Assembly: GCA_040220135.1 (NCBI GenBank)
Contig: JAVJTT010000013.1
Span: forward strand, 1 to 64,000
Reading direction: 5' to 3'
Length of the DNA: 64,000 nucleotides
Source: CAJXMH01 sp040220135
GTDB taxonomy: Bacteria; Bacteroidota; Bacteroidia; Flavobacteriales_E; Vicingaceae
The position numbers and the translations under genes were made by a program. Below are positions 26,297-33,584 of the stretch, in pieces. The number at the start of each line of letters is the position of its first letter. The stretch's first letter is position 1. The notes under the pieces were generated by a model. The model was not told the DNA's origin, ran no database searches, and saw only the letters and a list, made by a program, of their open reading frames with translations.

Positions 26297-27160
26297 TTAT
26301 AATTCAACTGAAAGGTAAGATATATCATCGGTTTGGTCATTATTGCCTTTCCATTTTTCTATTTTTTGAGCTAACACTTTTCCTTTTTTTGATAAGTCAA
26401 TGTCACTTGTTTCTTCTAGGTGTTTCAAAATGCGCTTAGTCAAGAATTTTTTGTCATTTTCACCGCCGAACTGATCTGACAATCCATCGCTAAAGAGAAA
26501 TACTTCTAAGCCATCATTGATATCTAAGGTATGAGATTTGAAGCTGGAATAGCGAGACCCTCCAATTGAGTTCCTATCTGGTCTGTGCTTTTGCCATGCT
26601 CCGTTTTGCTGAAACCAAAAGGGCCGACCTGCCATGGAATAATGCAGCTTTTTCTCTGCTTTTTTAAAACTACATAAGATGCCGTCCATACCGTCGCGAA
26701 GCACTTCTGCTTCTTGATTTTGCGAAAAATACTGGTGAAATCGCTTGTCTAATTCTTCTAGGATTTTGTTTGGCAACCAATGTATATTCTTGTGCACAAT
26801 TTCATTGATAAAATTAAAGCCCATCATGGAAAGCAAGGCTCCCGGTATACCATGACCGGTACAATCCATTAAGCCAAATACAATGGAGTTTTCATTTTCT
26901 GATAAATAAATAAAATCACCACCAATTTTATCTCTTTGCCTTAAGTAGTAGAAGACGTCTTTCAATTGGCAGTTTCTGGTCTTTATGCTTGGCACCATTT
27001 GAGATTGTATTTTCTCGGCATAGTCTACACTCTGAGAAATAGATTTATTCTTTTCCTCAAGCTCACTTTGCAGTCTTTGCAAGTGATTGGTACTCATCGC
27101 AAACATCTCCTTTAGCGATTCCAATTGTTCCTTATAATAATACGCATCTTTCACAATCAC
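26297..27160 (-). CDS. PP2C-family (SpoIIE/RsbU-type) serine/threonine phosphatase
   Basis: The 287 residues start with a coiled coil (about 10-50), then a PPM phosphatase domain. Metal-binding aspartates are seen in GGDFIYL, GLMDCTGHGIPGALLSMMG and FSDGLSDQFGG. The coiled coil suggests dimerisation or coupling to an input protein. It is upstream of the unknown small gene and diverges from a LuxR-type regulator across 113 bases. It closely resembles the phosphatase domain of the REC-PAS-PP2C protein at 61771-63438, so the two may be paralogues in one signalling network. Confidence 0.9.
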   Translation of the reverse strand: MIVKDAYYYKEQLESLKEMFAMSTNHLQRLQSELEEKNKSISQSVDYAEKIQSQMVPSIKTRNCQLKDVFYYLRQRDKIGGDFIYLSENENSIVFGLMDCTGHGIPGALLSMMGFNFINEIVHKNIHWLPNKILEELDKRFHQYFSQNQEAEVLRDGMDGILCSFKKAEKKLHYSMAGRPFWFQQNGAWQKHRPDRNSIGGSRYSSFKSHTLDINDGLEVFLFSDGLSDQFGGENDKKFLTKRILKHLEETSDIDLSKKGKVLAQKIEKWKGNNDQTDDISYLSVEL

Positions 27161-27273
27161 CTTAACACAAGATTTAATTAAATGTTGCTACATCTAATTT
27201 TATTTTCCTTCCACTTGGCTTATTTGATCAACTTTTTGTTCCGATATTTGTTGTTTAGACTGATTCTAAATAA

Positions 27274-27915
27274 ATGGGACTTCAAATATTACATGCGAAC
27301 GCCAATGTTTTAATGGTAAATGGCTTAAGTACCATTTTAAGTAAGGGAGGTGGCATAGATCAAATTGATGTGGCTTCAACCGAAAAGGATTTGTTTGAAC
27401 AACTAGAAGCGGGAAAGTATGATTTGGTTGTGCTCGACCCAGATGCTCAAGGCTATTTTAACCCAAACACGGCAACTGAGTTAAAAAGTAGGTATCCTGA
27501 TCAAAAAATTCTCATCATTTCTGATACAGTTCAACAAACGGAAGTATTGAAAATTTTGGAAAAGGGGGTACAAGGCTATTTGACGCGACAATGTGACGTT
27601 GATGAAATTACCCATGCTATTTTTGCCATAGCCAAAGGAGAAAAATTTTATTGCAATAAGGTGCTAGATATCATTTTGAATAAACAATTTTCGCCTGAAG
27701 AAGAGAATTGTGAACCTACCGTTTTAACGGAAAGAGAAAGTGAAGTCACTGCTCTAATTGCCAGCGGGATGACCAATAAAGAAATTGCAGAGAAGCTTCA
27801 TTTAAGTCATCATACCGTGCATACACACCGGAAGAACATAAGCAAGAAGTTGGGGGTGAAATCGGTCTCTGAATTAACGGTTTATGCTATGAATGTTGGC
27901 TTGATCGAGGCTTAG
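27274..27915 (+). CDS. LuxR/NarL-type response regulator with atypical receiver domain
   Basis: The 213 residues have a receiver-like domain (about 1-120) and a C-terminal LuxR helix-turn-helix (about 148-205): LTERESEVTALIASGMTNKE then SHHTVHTHRKNI. The putative phosphoacceptor Asp55 is present in LVVLDPD, but the N-terminal acidic pair that binds magnesium is missing (HANAN at 7-11). The conserved lysine after the fifth strand is not obvious (GYLTRQ). It may therefore signal without phosphorylation. The gene diverges from the PP2C phosphatase gene. Confidence 0.85.
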   Translation: MGLQILHANANVLMVNGLSTILSKGGGIDQIDVASTEKDLFEQLEAGKYDLVVLDPDAQGYFNPNTATELKSRYPDQKILIISDTVQQTEVLKILEKGVQGYLTRQCDVDEITHAIFAIAKGEKFYCNKVLDIILNKQFSPEEENCEPTVLTERESEVTALIASGMTNKEIAEKLHLSHHTVHTHRKNISKKLGVKSVSELTVYAMNVGLIEA

Positions 27916-28050
27916 TTTATTTCTTTTGCTTTTAAGTGATTCTTGCAAACTCAATTTATTACCCAACCGCCAGGCTTTTAAGCTCATCATTGCTTGCAGC
28001 TTAATATAGTTTTCTCTACCACAGTTCAATAGCAATGAATTTATTAATAT

Positions 28051-28058
28051 TACTTTTG
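28051..28058 (+). promoter_or_regulatory. Putative promoter of the cytochrome/YceI operon
   Basis: TACTTTTG matches the TAnnTTTG -7 element, 38 bases upstream of the first ATG. No clear -33 TTG is seen at the right distance. Confidence 0.45.
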
Positions 28059-28095
28059 AGGAAAATCATATTTTAGTGGTATAATACATAAAAAA

Positions 28096-28503
28096 ATGAT
28101 AAAGAAAGTAATCATATCAATCCTCTTTCTAATGGCTGTTGCGGGTGGAGTGGCTTTTTACATGTTTAATAAAAAAGTTCCCACTTTAGACGATGCAAAA
28201 GCAGACTATGAAATGACTGCTGATCAGTTGTTTGAAGCTTTTGATTCAGACGAAAAATCGGCTTTAGAGAAGTTTGAAGGAAAGGTGATTTTGGTTAAGG
28301 GTAAGATTGCCCAAATAGAGAATACAGATAAAAAATTTAATGTGATTCTAGCAGCAGAGAATGCCATGATGGGAGGAGTGAATTGCTCCTTCAATCAAGA
28401 GGAAAGGGGAATTGAAGCAGGCGATCAAGTAAAAATAAAAGGGCGTTGTCAAGGGTATTTAATGAATGTGGTGTTGAACAATAGTGTATTGGTCAATGAG
28501 TAA
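28096..28503 (+). CDS. Membrane-anchored OB-fold (tRNA_anti-like) protein
   Basis: The 135 residues have an N-terminal membrane anchor (5-24) and an OB-fold-like domain (about 48-132): ALEKFEGKVILVKGKIAQIE, CSFNQEERGIEAGDQVKIKG and RCQGYLMNVVLNNSVLV. The family is annotated as tRNA_anti-like but is extracytoplasmic here, so nucleic acid binding is not implied. It is the first gene of a five-gene operon and overlaps the next gene by eight bases. Confidence 0.85.
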   Translation: MIKKVIISILFLMAVAGGVAFYMFNKKVPTLDDAKADYEMTADQLFEAFDSDEKSALEKFEGKVILVKGKIAQIENTDKKFNVILAAENAMMGGVNCSFNQEERGIEAGDQVKIKGRCQGYLMNVVLNNSVLVNE

Positions 28504-28855
28504 GATTATAAAATTCGGCCCGCTACTGTTGGCTATTCTATTGCTGTTTGCTTGCTACAAAGACAATGAAGAAGAGCTTTACAGTGAATCTGAATGCGAA
28601 ACTGCCGGAGCTAGCTTCTCAAAAGACATTGCTCCATTGATACAGGCAGAATGTGCTACGCCCGGCTGTCATGTTCAAGGTGGTTCGGCTAATGGAATTT
28701 TCGAAAATTATCAAAATGTAAAAGCAAAGGTAGATAACGGTTCTTTTAGAAACAGAGTAGTCGTACTAAAAGACATGCCTCCTTCTTCTTCGCTGAGTAA
28801 TTGCCAAATTGCCCACATTGAGGCTTGGCTTGATGCCGGAGCTCCTAATAACTAA
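28496..28855 (+). CDS. Lipoprotein with c-type cytochrome-like C-x4-C-H motif
   Basis: The start is taken at the ATG at 28496, overlapping the previous stop. The lipobox is LLFAC. The acidic run CYKDNEEEL after the cysteine resembles the surface-export signal of Bacteroidota lipoproteins. A single CATPGCH gives a C-x4-C-H haem motif, more open than the usual CxxCH. A Met follows in DMPPSSSLSN as a possible axial ligand, and the C-terminal helix ends in LDAGAPNN. At 120 residues it resembles one half of the larger protein at 30330. Confidence 0.8.
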   Translation: MSKIIKFGPLLLAILLLFACYKDNEEELYSESECETAGASFSKDIAPLIQAECATPGCHVQGGSANGIFENYQNVKAKVDNGSFRNRVVVLKDMPPSSSLSNCQIAHIEAWLDAGAPNN

Positions 28856-28886
28856 AAAAGTATCACCTAAACTAAACCCATTTAAA

Positions 28887-29435
28887 ATGAAACGGATAAC
28901 TATAATTCTTGGACTATTTTGCCTAAGTAGCGCGATTTTTGCGCAAAAATACATGACTCAGTCGGCTACCCTTAAGTTCTTTTCTGAGACACCGGTAGAG
29001 AATATTGAGGCAGTTAACAATCAGGTGGCAACAGTAATAAATGCAGACAATGGTGAGATTGTTTATTCTTTGTTGATCAAAGCCTTTGTTTTTGAAAAAG
29101 CCTTAATGCAAGAGCACTTCAATGAAAAGTATATGGAAAGTGAGACTTACCCCAAATCAACTTTTAAAGGGAAGATAGAAGATTTCAACATCGACGACTT
29201 ATCTGAAGAAGCTAAAGAGTATAAAGTGAAAGGAGAACTCACGATACATGGAGTCACCAAAGAGATTGAAACCATAGCTAAACTGAGCAAAGTAGAAGGA
29301 AAGGTCAAAGCGCTTAGCAACTTTTCTGTGGAAGTAGCCGACTATGATATAAAAATACCTTCAACTGTACGAGATAACATTGCCAAAACCATAGCGATTA
29401 AAATAGATGCAGAATATGAGAAAATGGGCGGTTAA
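28887..29435 (+). CDS. YceI-family periplasmic lipid-binding protein
   Basis: The start is placed at the ATG at 28887, where the signal peptide (ending IFAQ) begins; the longer in-frame reading has no signal. The 182 residues carry the YceI lipocalin-like barrel: TLKFFSETPVENIEAVN, YPKSTFKGKIEDFNID and VKGELTIHGVTKEIE. YceI proteins bind polyisoprenoid or fatty lipids. It is flanked by cytochrome-like lipoproteins and a DUF5777 barrel, an arrangement common in Bacteroidota; the shared role is not known to me. Confidence 0.92.
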   Translation: MKRITIILGLFCLSSAIFAQKYMTQSATLKFFSETPVENIEAVNNQVATVINADNGEIVYSLLIKAFVFEKALMQEHFNEKYMESETYPKSTFKGKIEDFNIDDLSEEAKEYKVKGELTIHGVTKEIETIAKLSKVEGKVKALSNFSVEVADYDIKIPSTVRDNIAKTIAIKIDAEYEKMGG

Positions 29436-30333
29436 TACTTGTTTTAGTTTTTGTTTCCTGCTGACCTCTTTTTCAGCCTTTGCCCAAGATGATTTGATGC
29501 AAATGTTAGAAGCACAGGAAGAAGAAGTTACCAATTACACATTTGCGACATTTAAAACTACCAGGTTGGTTAGTGGGCACAGTGTAGAAACAAATGCTGA
29601 AGGTGTATTACAGTTCCTGATAGGCCACCGATTTGGTAGACTAAATAGCGGATGGAGAGACCTGTATGGACTGGATAATTCAACAGTCCGTCTAGGCTTT
29701 TCTTATGGAATTACAGATGATATCAACATAGGAATAGGACGTTCTTCTTTTGGAAAAACCTTTGATGGAACGATTAAATGGCGTTTTCTAAAACAACAAT
29801 CAGGGGCCACTAACTTTCCTTTTACCGCTACCTATGTTGGGGCTTCTTACGTAAATACTACCGAGTGGCCCAATCCCGATCGGGAGAATTATTTTAGTTC
29901 AAGAATGAGTTTTCATCATTCGATTTTAATCGCGAGAAAATTTGGTAATTCTCTTTCGCTTCAATTAATGCCAACAACGGTGCATAGAAATTTAGTAGAA
30001 ACGGCCGATGATCAAAATGCCATTTATGCTATGGGTACCGGAGCTTCTGTAAAAATCACCGGCTCATTACGCGGAAATATTGAATACTACTACATACCGG
30101 AGGGTCAAATAGAAAGTGATATTGGGGGAGAAGCAGTGAGAAACTCCATTTCAGTAGGAGTGGACTTAGAAACAGGCGGTCATGTTTTTCAACTTTTCCT
30201 TACCAATAGCAGAGGTATGGCCGAGAAGTTTTTAGTAGGTGAAACTACTGGAGATTGGCTCAATGGAGACATTCACTTTGGATTTAATGTTAGCCGCGTT
30301 TTTACCTTGAAAAAACCAAAAGAACATAGATGA
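29416..30333 (+). CDS. DUF5777-type outer-membrane beta-barrel protein
   Basis: The start ATG at 29416 gives a signal peptide ending AFAQ; an ATG nine bases upstream is also possible. The 305 residues contain the motif FATFKTTRLVSGHSVET and VLQFLIGHRFGRLN, followed by strands such as GITDDINIGIGRSS and a long barrel. This matches the DUF5777 barrel family. The gene overlaps yceI by 20 bases and the following gene by four. The transported or bound ligand is unknown. Confidence 0.85.
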   Translation: MRKWAVNTCFSFCFLLTSFSAFAQDDLMQMLEAQEEEVTNYTFATFKTTRLVSGHSVETNAEGVLQFLIGHRFGRLNSGWRDLYGLDNSTVRLGFSYGITDDINIGIGRSSFGKTFDGTIKWRFLKQQSGATNFPFTATYVGASYVNTTEWPNPDRENYFSSRMSFHHSILIARKFGNSLSLQLMPTTVHRNLVETADDQNAIYAMGTGASVKITGSLRGNIEYYYIPEGQIESDIGGEAVRNSISVGVDLETGGHVFQLFLTNSRGMAEKFLVGETTGDWLNGDIHFGFNVSRVFTLKKPKEHR

Positions 30334-31046
30334 AAAAATTAGTAGCTTACGTTTACATAAGCTGGCTCATTTCTTTGGCCTTAGTTGGTTGTAAACACGA
30401 TCCGGTAGATGAGGTATTACCGACTAGTGATCAAACAACAAATAACAGTCAAACTCCTAGTAGTATTCCTTGTGACCCTGATACAGCCTACTTTCAAGTA
30501 GATGTCTTACCGATTTTGAGTTCAAATTGTGCCTTTAGCGGCTGCCACGGTAATGGTAGTTCAAGCGATGGAGTTGAACTCAGTAATTACATTAATGTGA
30601 TTAGTACAGCTGATGTAAGAGCGGGAAATCCAAATGGCTCAGACTTGTACGAAGTTATAACTGAAACAGACTTGGCGAAAAGGATGCCGCTTGGAAGTCC
30701 TGCATTGCCTCCAGAAGACATAGCAACCATTAGAAAGTGGATTGAGCAAGGAGCGTTAAACAATACTTGCGATAATTGTGACACCACCAATGTTACCTTT
30801 AGCTTAAATGTAAAGCCTATCATAGACGCCAATTGTAAAGGCTGCCACAATGGTTCTAATCCACAAACCAATGTATTGCTTACCAATTACAGCGAAATTG
30901 AGTCAAGAGCAAGTTTAGGGGAATTGGTTGGAGCAATAAAACATGAGAGCGGATATGTTGCCATGCCTTTGAATCAAGCTAAGCTCGACCAATGCTTAAT
31001 AAGCCAGATAGAGATTTGGGTGAATGATGGTGCCCCAAACAATTGA
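30330..31046 (+). CDS. Lipoprotein with two c-type haem-binding-like motifs
   Basis: The 238 residues begin with a lipoprotein signal (ALVGC) and a linker, then two related cytochrome-like halves. The first has CAFSGCH (C-x4-C-H, about residue 70), the second has CKGCH (CxxCH, about 172). Each is followed by a Met or Pro-Leu-rich loop (KRMPLGSPALPPED; YVAMPLNQAK) and a helix ending AGAxNN-like. The duplication and its similarity to the 28496 protein suggest electron transfer at the outer membrane. Haem attachment by a cytochrome c maturation system is predicted but not shown. Confidence 0.82.
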   Translation: MKKLVAYVYISWLISLALVGCKHDPVDEVLPTSDQTTNNSQTPSSIPCDPDTAYFQVDVLPILSSNCAFSGCHGNGSSSDGVELSNYINVISTADVRAGNPNGSDLYEVITETDLAKRMPLGSPALPPEDIATIRKWIEQGALNNTCDNCDTTNVTFSLNVKPIIDANCKGCHNGSNPQTNVLLTNYSEIESRASLGELVGAIKHESGYVAMPLNQAKLDQCLISQIEIWVNDGAPNN

Positions 31047-31119
31047 ATAACTTCGGTTTAAAGCCGGTTTTTCACTAGTGCCATAGTGCATTAATCTTAT
31101 CACATTTAATTAAAAGAAA

Positions 31120-31159
31120 AACGCAGGCTGAAATAACTTCAAACTGCGTTCTCTTTTTT
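31120..31159 (+). terminator. Intrinsic terminator of the cytochrome/YceI operon
   Basis: AACGCAG (31120-31126) pairs with CTGCGTT (31144-31150) across a 17-base loop, followed by CTCTTTTTT. It lies after the last gene of the operon and before the convergent YwqK-type gene. Confidence 0.7.
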
Positions 31160-31200
31160 AAATGAAATGGAACTTCATTTTCAACATGCAAGCACTTTAA

Positions 31201-31635
31201 TTAATAGTTAAACAAGTCAAAGAGTCGACTATCATAATTGCCATCTTCGTATTTTAGGGTTTCAATCAGTTGACCAACTTCATTGTAAATTCGAATTTCA
31301 CCAATTGGCAGTCCATTTCTCCATTTTCCGATCGCGCGGAGGTTTCCATTCTCAAAATAGTATCGTTGAACGCCATCTCGTTTTCCACTTTCTGTAAAGT
31401 TAAAATGCTGCGCTAACTGACCATTTTGATAGTAGCGTTTAAACTCCCCAACATTTCGATAAGCTCTCCAGTGGCCCACTTCTTCTACTTTGCCATTTTC
31501 GTAATGCAGGGTATAAGCATTAGTCTTAATTTTTTCTGTTTTGTCCACACTTGCCAGAGGCTCATAGTTCATTTGGGCTAAAGCCCCTTTTCCTACTAAC
31601 AAGAGAACAACTATTGATAAAGCAATTTTTTTCAT
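31201..31635 (-). CDS. Secreted MORN-repeat (YwqK-family) protein
   Basis: The 144 residues have a signal peptide ending ALAQ. Four MORN-like units follow, recognisable by YENGKVEEVGHWRAY, YQNGQLAQHFNF, YFENGNLRAIGKWRNG and VGQLIETLKYEDG. The family is often labelled YwqK antitoxin-like, but here it is exported and has no toxin neighbour, so an antitoxin role is unlikely. It probably forms a beta-solenoid scaffold. Confidence 0.82.
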   Translation of the reverse strand: MKKIALSIVVLLLVGKGALAQMNYEPLASVDKTEKIKTNAYTLHYENGKVEEVGHWRAYRNVGEFKRYYQNGQLAQHFNFTESGKRDGVQRYYFENGNLRAIGKWRNGLPIGEIRIYNEVGQLIETLKYEDGNYDSRLFDLFNY

Positions 31636-31745
31636 GACCTATTAATTTTGAACAAAGGTTCTCAGATTGCTTGCCCTGCATAGGAGAATTTCGGAGTACG
31701 GTGTGAATTATTCGGTAATTGACCGCGAGCTTTCGTTTAAGCCTT

Positions 31746-32096
31746 TTATAGCTTTTTAAAAGCTTCAGAAAACTGCCTGGTTTGAAAGGGGTAGGTCAGT
31801 GATGCATTGGCACCTTCAGCAAGTTGCTGTTCAATCTCGCTTTGGACATTTATTTTGCCAAGGAGTAAAAGGGGAGTAACTGATTGATACTCCTTTCGAA
31901 TAAGCTGAGTTAGGGTAAGACCGGATTCGCTTTTAAGCGCCACGTCAATAATCACTTTGTCCGGTCTTTGGTTTTTATAAATTAAAGAGGCTTCCTCAAA
32001 AGAGTAGGCACAAACACAAGCTTGGTCCAATTGCAAAAGCTGTTTGGCAATGGTTTTAGCAACTAAATGATTATTTGTGGCAACTAAGGTTAGCAT
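31746..32096 (-). CDS. Stand-alone receiver-like protein lacking the acidic pair
   Basis: Taken from the second in-frame ATG, the 116 residues form a CheY-like fold. The Asp in KVIIDVALKSESGL is conserved, but the N-terminal acidic pair is replaced by TNN (LVATNNHL) and the conserved lysine before Pro is Tyr (LTYPFQ). It is probably a pseudo-receiver. It lies 89 bases downstream of the two LytTR regulators, so it may belong to the NO-responsive operon. Confidence 0.7.
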   Translation of the reverse strand: MLTLVATNNHLVAKTIAKQLLQLDQACVCAYSFEEASLIYKNQRPDKVIIDVALKSESGLTLTQLIRKEYQSVTPLLLLGKINVQSEIEQQLAEGANASLTYPFQTRQFSEAFKKL

Positions 32097-32209
32097 CTGC
32101 ACATTGATTAATGCTAACAATATAATGCCTTGATCTATTTAGGAGGTTGGCTTTTCGGAGTCTGGTCGAATTTATTCGCTAAGCGGTTGCTTTTCTTCGG
32201 TAAATGGGG

Positions 32210-32908
32210 CTAAAGCATTTTTACTTTCTCCATTAAAGTAGCTCGATTAGAACGGCTTACCGGAATCACTTTCTTTTTTATTTCCAGATGGGTGTCTTCA
32301 ATGCTTTCAACTTTATTCAAGTTTACCATATAGGAACGATGAACCCTAAGAAATTCTTCGCTGTTTAATTTGTTCTCCATCTTTTTTAAGGTTCCATGCA
32401 CAATGTGCTTTTCTCCATTTTCCAAGTAAAAGGTTAAATAATCATCTAAGGTTTCTAGATACAGAATATCTGATTTTTTAATTTGAATGTGTTTGCCTTC
32501 ACTGCGAATAAAGAAATTACTGGAAGGTTTCTGTTTGGCTTCTTTCTTGGAAGGAGCTGTTCTATTGTTACCAAGCTTATTTACGGCTTTAATTAAACGT
32601 GCCAGATCAACCGGCTTGATGAGATAGTCGATCACTCCATGTTCATAGGACTCTAAAGCAAATTCTTCTTTGGAGGTCGTTAGGATTACCGGCGGTAAGT
32701 TTTTGAAATTTCGCAAAATATCCATGCCACTCATCTCTGGCATCTCTATGTCTAAAAAGACTAAATCAAACTGTTTATTCTCTAATTCTTGAAGACCTTC
32801 AAGCGCAGAATGGCAAATAATAACCGAACGAAGGCTTGGTATTTTTTCGCAGAGCTTCGTTAAATGAAGTGCTGACATTTCATCATCTTCAATAATTAAA
32901 GTCTTCAT
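32210..32908 (-). CDS. LytTR-type response regulator
   Basis: The 232 residues have a complete receiver (1-120): acidic EDD at 7-9, phosphoacceptor Asp53 in VFLDIEMPEMSG, and the lysine in DYLIKPV. A LytTR DNA-binding domain follows (about 140-230), with DILYLETLDDYLTFYLENG, LRVHRSYMVNLNKVE and PVSRSNRATL. It is separated by four bases from its paralogue upstream, the third gene of the H-NOX operon. The two resemble each other throughout and may bind related sites. Confidence 0.92.
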   Translation of the reverse strand: MKTLIIEDDEMSALHLTKLCEKIPSLRSVIICHSALEGLQELENKQFDLVFLDIEMPEMSGMDILRNFKNLPPVILTTSKEEFALESYEHGVIDYLIKPVDLARLIKAVNKLGNNRTAPSKKEAKQKPSSNFFIRSEGKHIQIKKSDILYLETLDDYLTFYLENGEKHIVHGTLKKMENKLNSEEFLRVHRSYMVNLNKVESIEDTHLEIKKKVIPVSRSNRATLMEKVKML

Positions 32909-32912
32909 TTTC

Positions 32913-33584
32913 TTACCATTTTGAGGTTATAGGTCGATGAACAGGACTGATGGGCAACTTTTTCTTGCCAATAGTAAGGTGGTCGTTTGCAACTTGCTCC
33001 ACTTTTGAAACATTCACTACAAGGGTTGGATGAATGGGCTCAAAGCCTGCCGACTTAAGTTTTTGTTTTAAGTTATTCAATTCATGTTTTGCACTATATT
33101 CTTTTCCATTTTGAAGGTGAAAAATAATCTGATCAGCTTTATATTCCAGGTATAGCAGGTCACTGTAGGAGAGTCGAACCTCTTCATTGCCGTCTTTTAA
33201 CACTAGGCTTTGTTCAGCCTTTTCCACCTTTATGGGTTGTCTTTTTCTTGCTTTTTCAATGGCTTGAATAAAGCGAGGGAGCCGAATTGGCTTGGTTAAA
33301 TAATCGGTAACATCAAACTCAAAAGCTTCTACAGCAAAACTGCTGAGGTTCGTTGTAAAAATAACCTGCGGTAAACTTTGGCTGTGTTTTACCAATTCCA
33401 TACCACTTAGGTCTGGCATTTGAATATCCAGCAACAATAGGTCTACTTCCTCGTTATGTAAGGTTTGTAAAGCTTCTAGGGCGTTTTCGCACGTTTTCAC
33501 CACCTCTAAATCGGCTACCTTTCCACATAGTCTAAGAAGGTTTTTTCTCGCCATTTCTTCATCATCAACAATTAGGCATTTCAT
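32913..33584 (-). CDS. LytTR-type response regulator
   Basis: The 223 residues have a receiver with acidic DD at 7-8, Asp53 in LLLDIQMPDLSG, and the lysine in YLTKPIRL. The C-terminal LytTR domain contains DLLYLEYKADQIIFHLQNG, PIHPTLVVNVSKVE and PISPVHRPIT. It overlaps the hybrid kinase gene by four bases (ATGA), which implies tight coupling. As a likely output of the kinase, it would control transcription in response to NO. Confidence 0.92.
   Translation of the reverse strand: MKCLIVDDEEMARKNLLRLCGKVADLEVVKTCENALEALQTLHNEEVDLLLLDIQMPDLSGMELVKHSQSLPQVIFTTNLSSFAVEAFEFDVTDYLTKPIRLPRFIQAIEKARKRQPIKVEKAEQSLVLKDGNEEVRLSYSDLLYLEYKADQIIFHLQNGKEYSAKHELNNLKQKLKSAGFEPIHPTLVVNVSKVEQVANDHLTIGKKKLPISPVHRPITSKW

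Noticed and set aside
28809..28886. N-terminal extension of the YceI gene
   Set aside because: It overlaps the preceding lipoprotein gene and hides the signal peptide that begins at 28887.
31201..31635. Antitoxin annotation for the YwqK-type gene
   Set aside because: The protein has a signal peptide and no toxin gene lies beside it; only MORN-like repeats can be supported.
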